From: a virus
Direction: 5' to 3' (one strand)
Length of the DNA: 29,526 bases
IMG/VR virus record: IMGVR_UViG_3300028840_002009
Span: 1-29,526 of that record
Shown: piece by piece, positions 28,631-29,526 of the stretch
Numbering within the stretch: position 1 is the stretch's first letter
Layout: every line of letters starts with the position of its first letter
Notes under the pieces: model-generated
Database searches by the model: none
Seen by the model: the letters and a program-made list of their open reading frames with translations, nothing else
What the model was told of the DNA's origin: nothing
Program-made: the position numbers and the translations under genes

Positions 28631-29526
28631 ATGGTAGAAACGCTCCGTCCCGATGTGTACATACAGGAATTGGAAGGTCAGGCGGCGGCTCCTGAAATTC
28701 CTGTTTCTAATGGTGGTGTTGTTGCAGCTTTTCGGCGCGGCCCGGAAAATGTGCCTACCCTTGTTGCGGGTCTTCCAGAAGCCCAAAGAAAGTTTGGCGA
28801 TTATTTCCCAAGTTCCTATGGGATGTATTTTGTCAAAAACTTTTTTGACCAGAAAGGCCAACGTCTGTACATTTCGCGTCCACGTGGCGCGGGTGCGGCA
28901 AACGCTTCAAAGAATTTTAATGACTTGGGGGGTGCTCCAACACACGGTGAAGTTGAATCAACGGCATCTGAACCGTTCAATCTTGAACCGGGTGATACCT
29001 TACAAGTCACAACAGAAGCCGGTGGGCCTTGGACGGCAACTTTCAACGCCACACGCGCAACTTATCCCGGAATTGGTGGCCTTGGCGGGCCATTGATTCC
29101 CGGCCCAAAAACAATGCAAGTTCGCATTGATTTAGGCGAATGGCAAACAATCAATTTTGCTGGTGGTGAAACGCAAGCACAGTTTGTTGATGCCGTTAAT
29201 GCGCAATTGCTTGGTGGCTATGCCGCTCCCAATCTCTTGAATGTCGATATCACATCAGACAAACGTGGTACAGCGTCGCTTGTCGAATTGCAAAATGTTG
29301 ATCCTGATATCACCGCCCAATTCGGCCTTGTTCCGGGTGTATCACCATCTGGAACAGGTGATGTTCCTGATATCGACAATGTGACAGGAGCACAAGCGGC
29401 GTCCGTCATTGAAACACAGATTGATGCGGCGGCGGGTGCAGATGTTGTGTCAGTCAGCGTCAATGGTGGAAAGTTGCTAATCCAAACCACAACGTTAGGT
29501 TCGGCTGGTTTTGTTCAGGTGAATGG
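28631..29526 (+). CDS. Tail sheath protein (N-terminal part)
   Basis: The gene runs to the right edge without a stop; 298 codons are seen. The start RPDVYIQELEG, then PVSNGGVVAAFRRGPENVPTLVAGL, AQRKFGDYFPSSYGMYFVKNFFDQKGQRLYISR, matches tail sheath N-termini: (V/I)SxxGxVGxxxRGPxNxPxLVxSxxxFxxxFG...A...FFxNGGxxxYVxRV. The rest of the visible sequence (about residues 105-298) is Gly/Thr/Val-rich beta-structure, probably the outer domain. It marks a contractile tail. ATG 28631 has AAAGGGAG at 28615-28622. Confidence 0.88.
   Translation, partial: MVETLRPDVYIQELEGQAAAPEIPVSNGGVVAAFRRGPENVPTLVAGLPEAQRKFGDYFPSSYGMYFVKNFFDQKGQRLYISRPRGAGAANASKNFNDLGGAPTHGEVESTASEPFNLEPGDTLQVTTEAGGPWTATFNATRATYPGIGGLGGPLIPGPKTMQVRIDLGEWQTINFAGGETQAQFVDAVNAQLLGGYAAPNLLNVDITSDKRGTASLVELQNVDPDITAQFGLVPGVSPSGTGDVPDIDNVTGAQAASVIETQIDAAAGADVVSVSVNGGKLLIQTTTLGSAGFVQVN

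Noticed and set aside
1-29526. tRNA or rRNA genes
   Set aside because: No cloverleaf or conserved rRNA stretch was recognised by eye; a covariance-model scan would settle it.

Overview
The window looks like part of a tailed double-stranded DNA phage genome (Caudoviricetes), or a prophage, with a contractile tail. Every gene I can support is on the + strand. Genes are tightly packed, often with ATGA or TAATG stop/start overlaps and clear AAGGAG/GAAAGG-type ribosome binding sites. The DNA is moderately AT-rich. No integrase, repressor, lysis gene, replication gene or tRNA was recognised, so neither host nor lifestyle can be fixed from this piece.

Region 1 (1-13126) is an accessory/early block of about 38 mostly very small genes. 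Recognisable families are DUF4031, a beta-class DNA methyltransferase, DUF5662, a phage Dam-type (NPPY) methyltransferase, an ATP-grasp protein of the R2K type, an HNH-type protein, a DnaJ-type CxxCxGxG protein, DUF6527, and two tandem FGE/sulfatase-modifying-factor-fold proteins that share a Cys-rich N-terminal domain. About a dozen of the small proteins carry CxxC zinc-ribbon-like pairs. Four small genes (2931-3098, 9524-9661, 10175-10354, 28429-28599) are under 60 codons but have good ribosome binding sites.

Region 2 (13127-13789) is a 660-bp AT-rich stretch with no confident gene. It holds a near-consensus extended -10 promoter (13161-13189), five TGTGCA hexamers in 67 bp upstream of and overlapping its -35 box, an 8-bp inverted repeat at the predicted start of transcription, a 19-bp direct repeat and a 12-bp perfect palindrome. 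It separates the accessory block from the virion genes.

Region 3 (13790-29526) runs: a C39-like cysteine peptidase, probable small terminase, a D12-class adenine methyltransferase, large terminase, two unknown proteins, portal, a giant prohead protease/scaffold fusion, major capsid protein, a Pro/Lys-rich protein with an AT-hook motif, connector and neck proteins, a tail-completion protein, a structural protein, a small pre-sheath protein and the start of the tail sheath. Convincing hairpin terminators follow 18200-18493 and the major capsid gene.

The most striking unexplained signal is a dispersed near-palindrome, TCCAAAYGTGTGGA, present four times: 4290-4303 in inverted orientation, 11043-11056, 13763-13776 and 17793-17806. 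Three copies are between genes. It resembles a phage-wide operator or stoperator system. Other items worth attention are the probable nested scaffold start inside the protease fusion, the large terminase without a canonical Walker A lysine, and the paired FGE-fold proteins.
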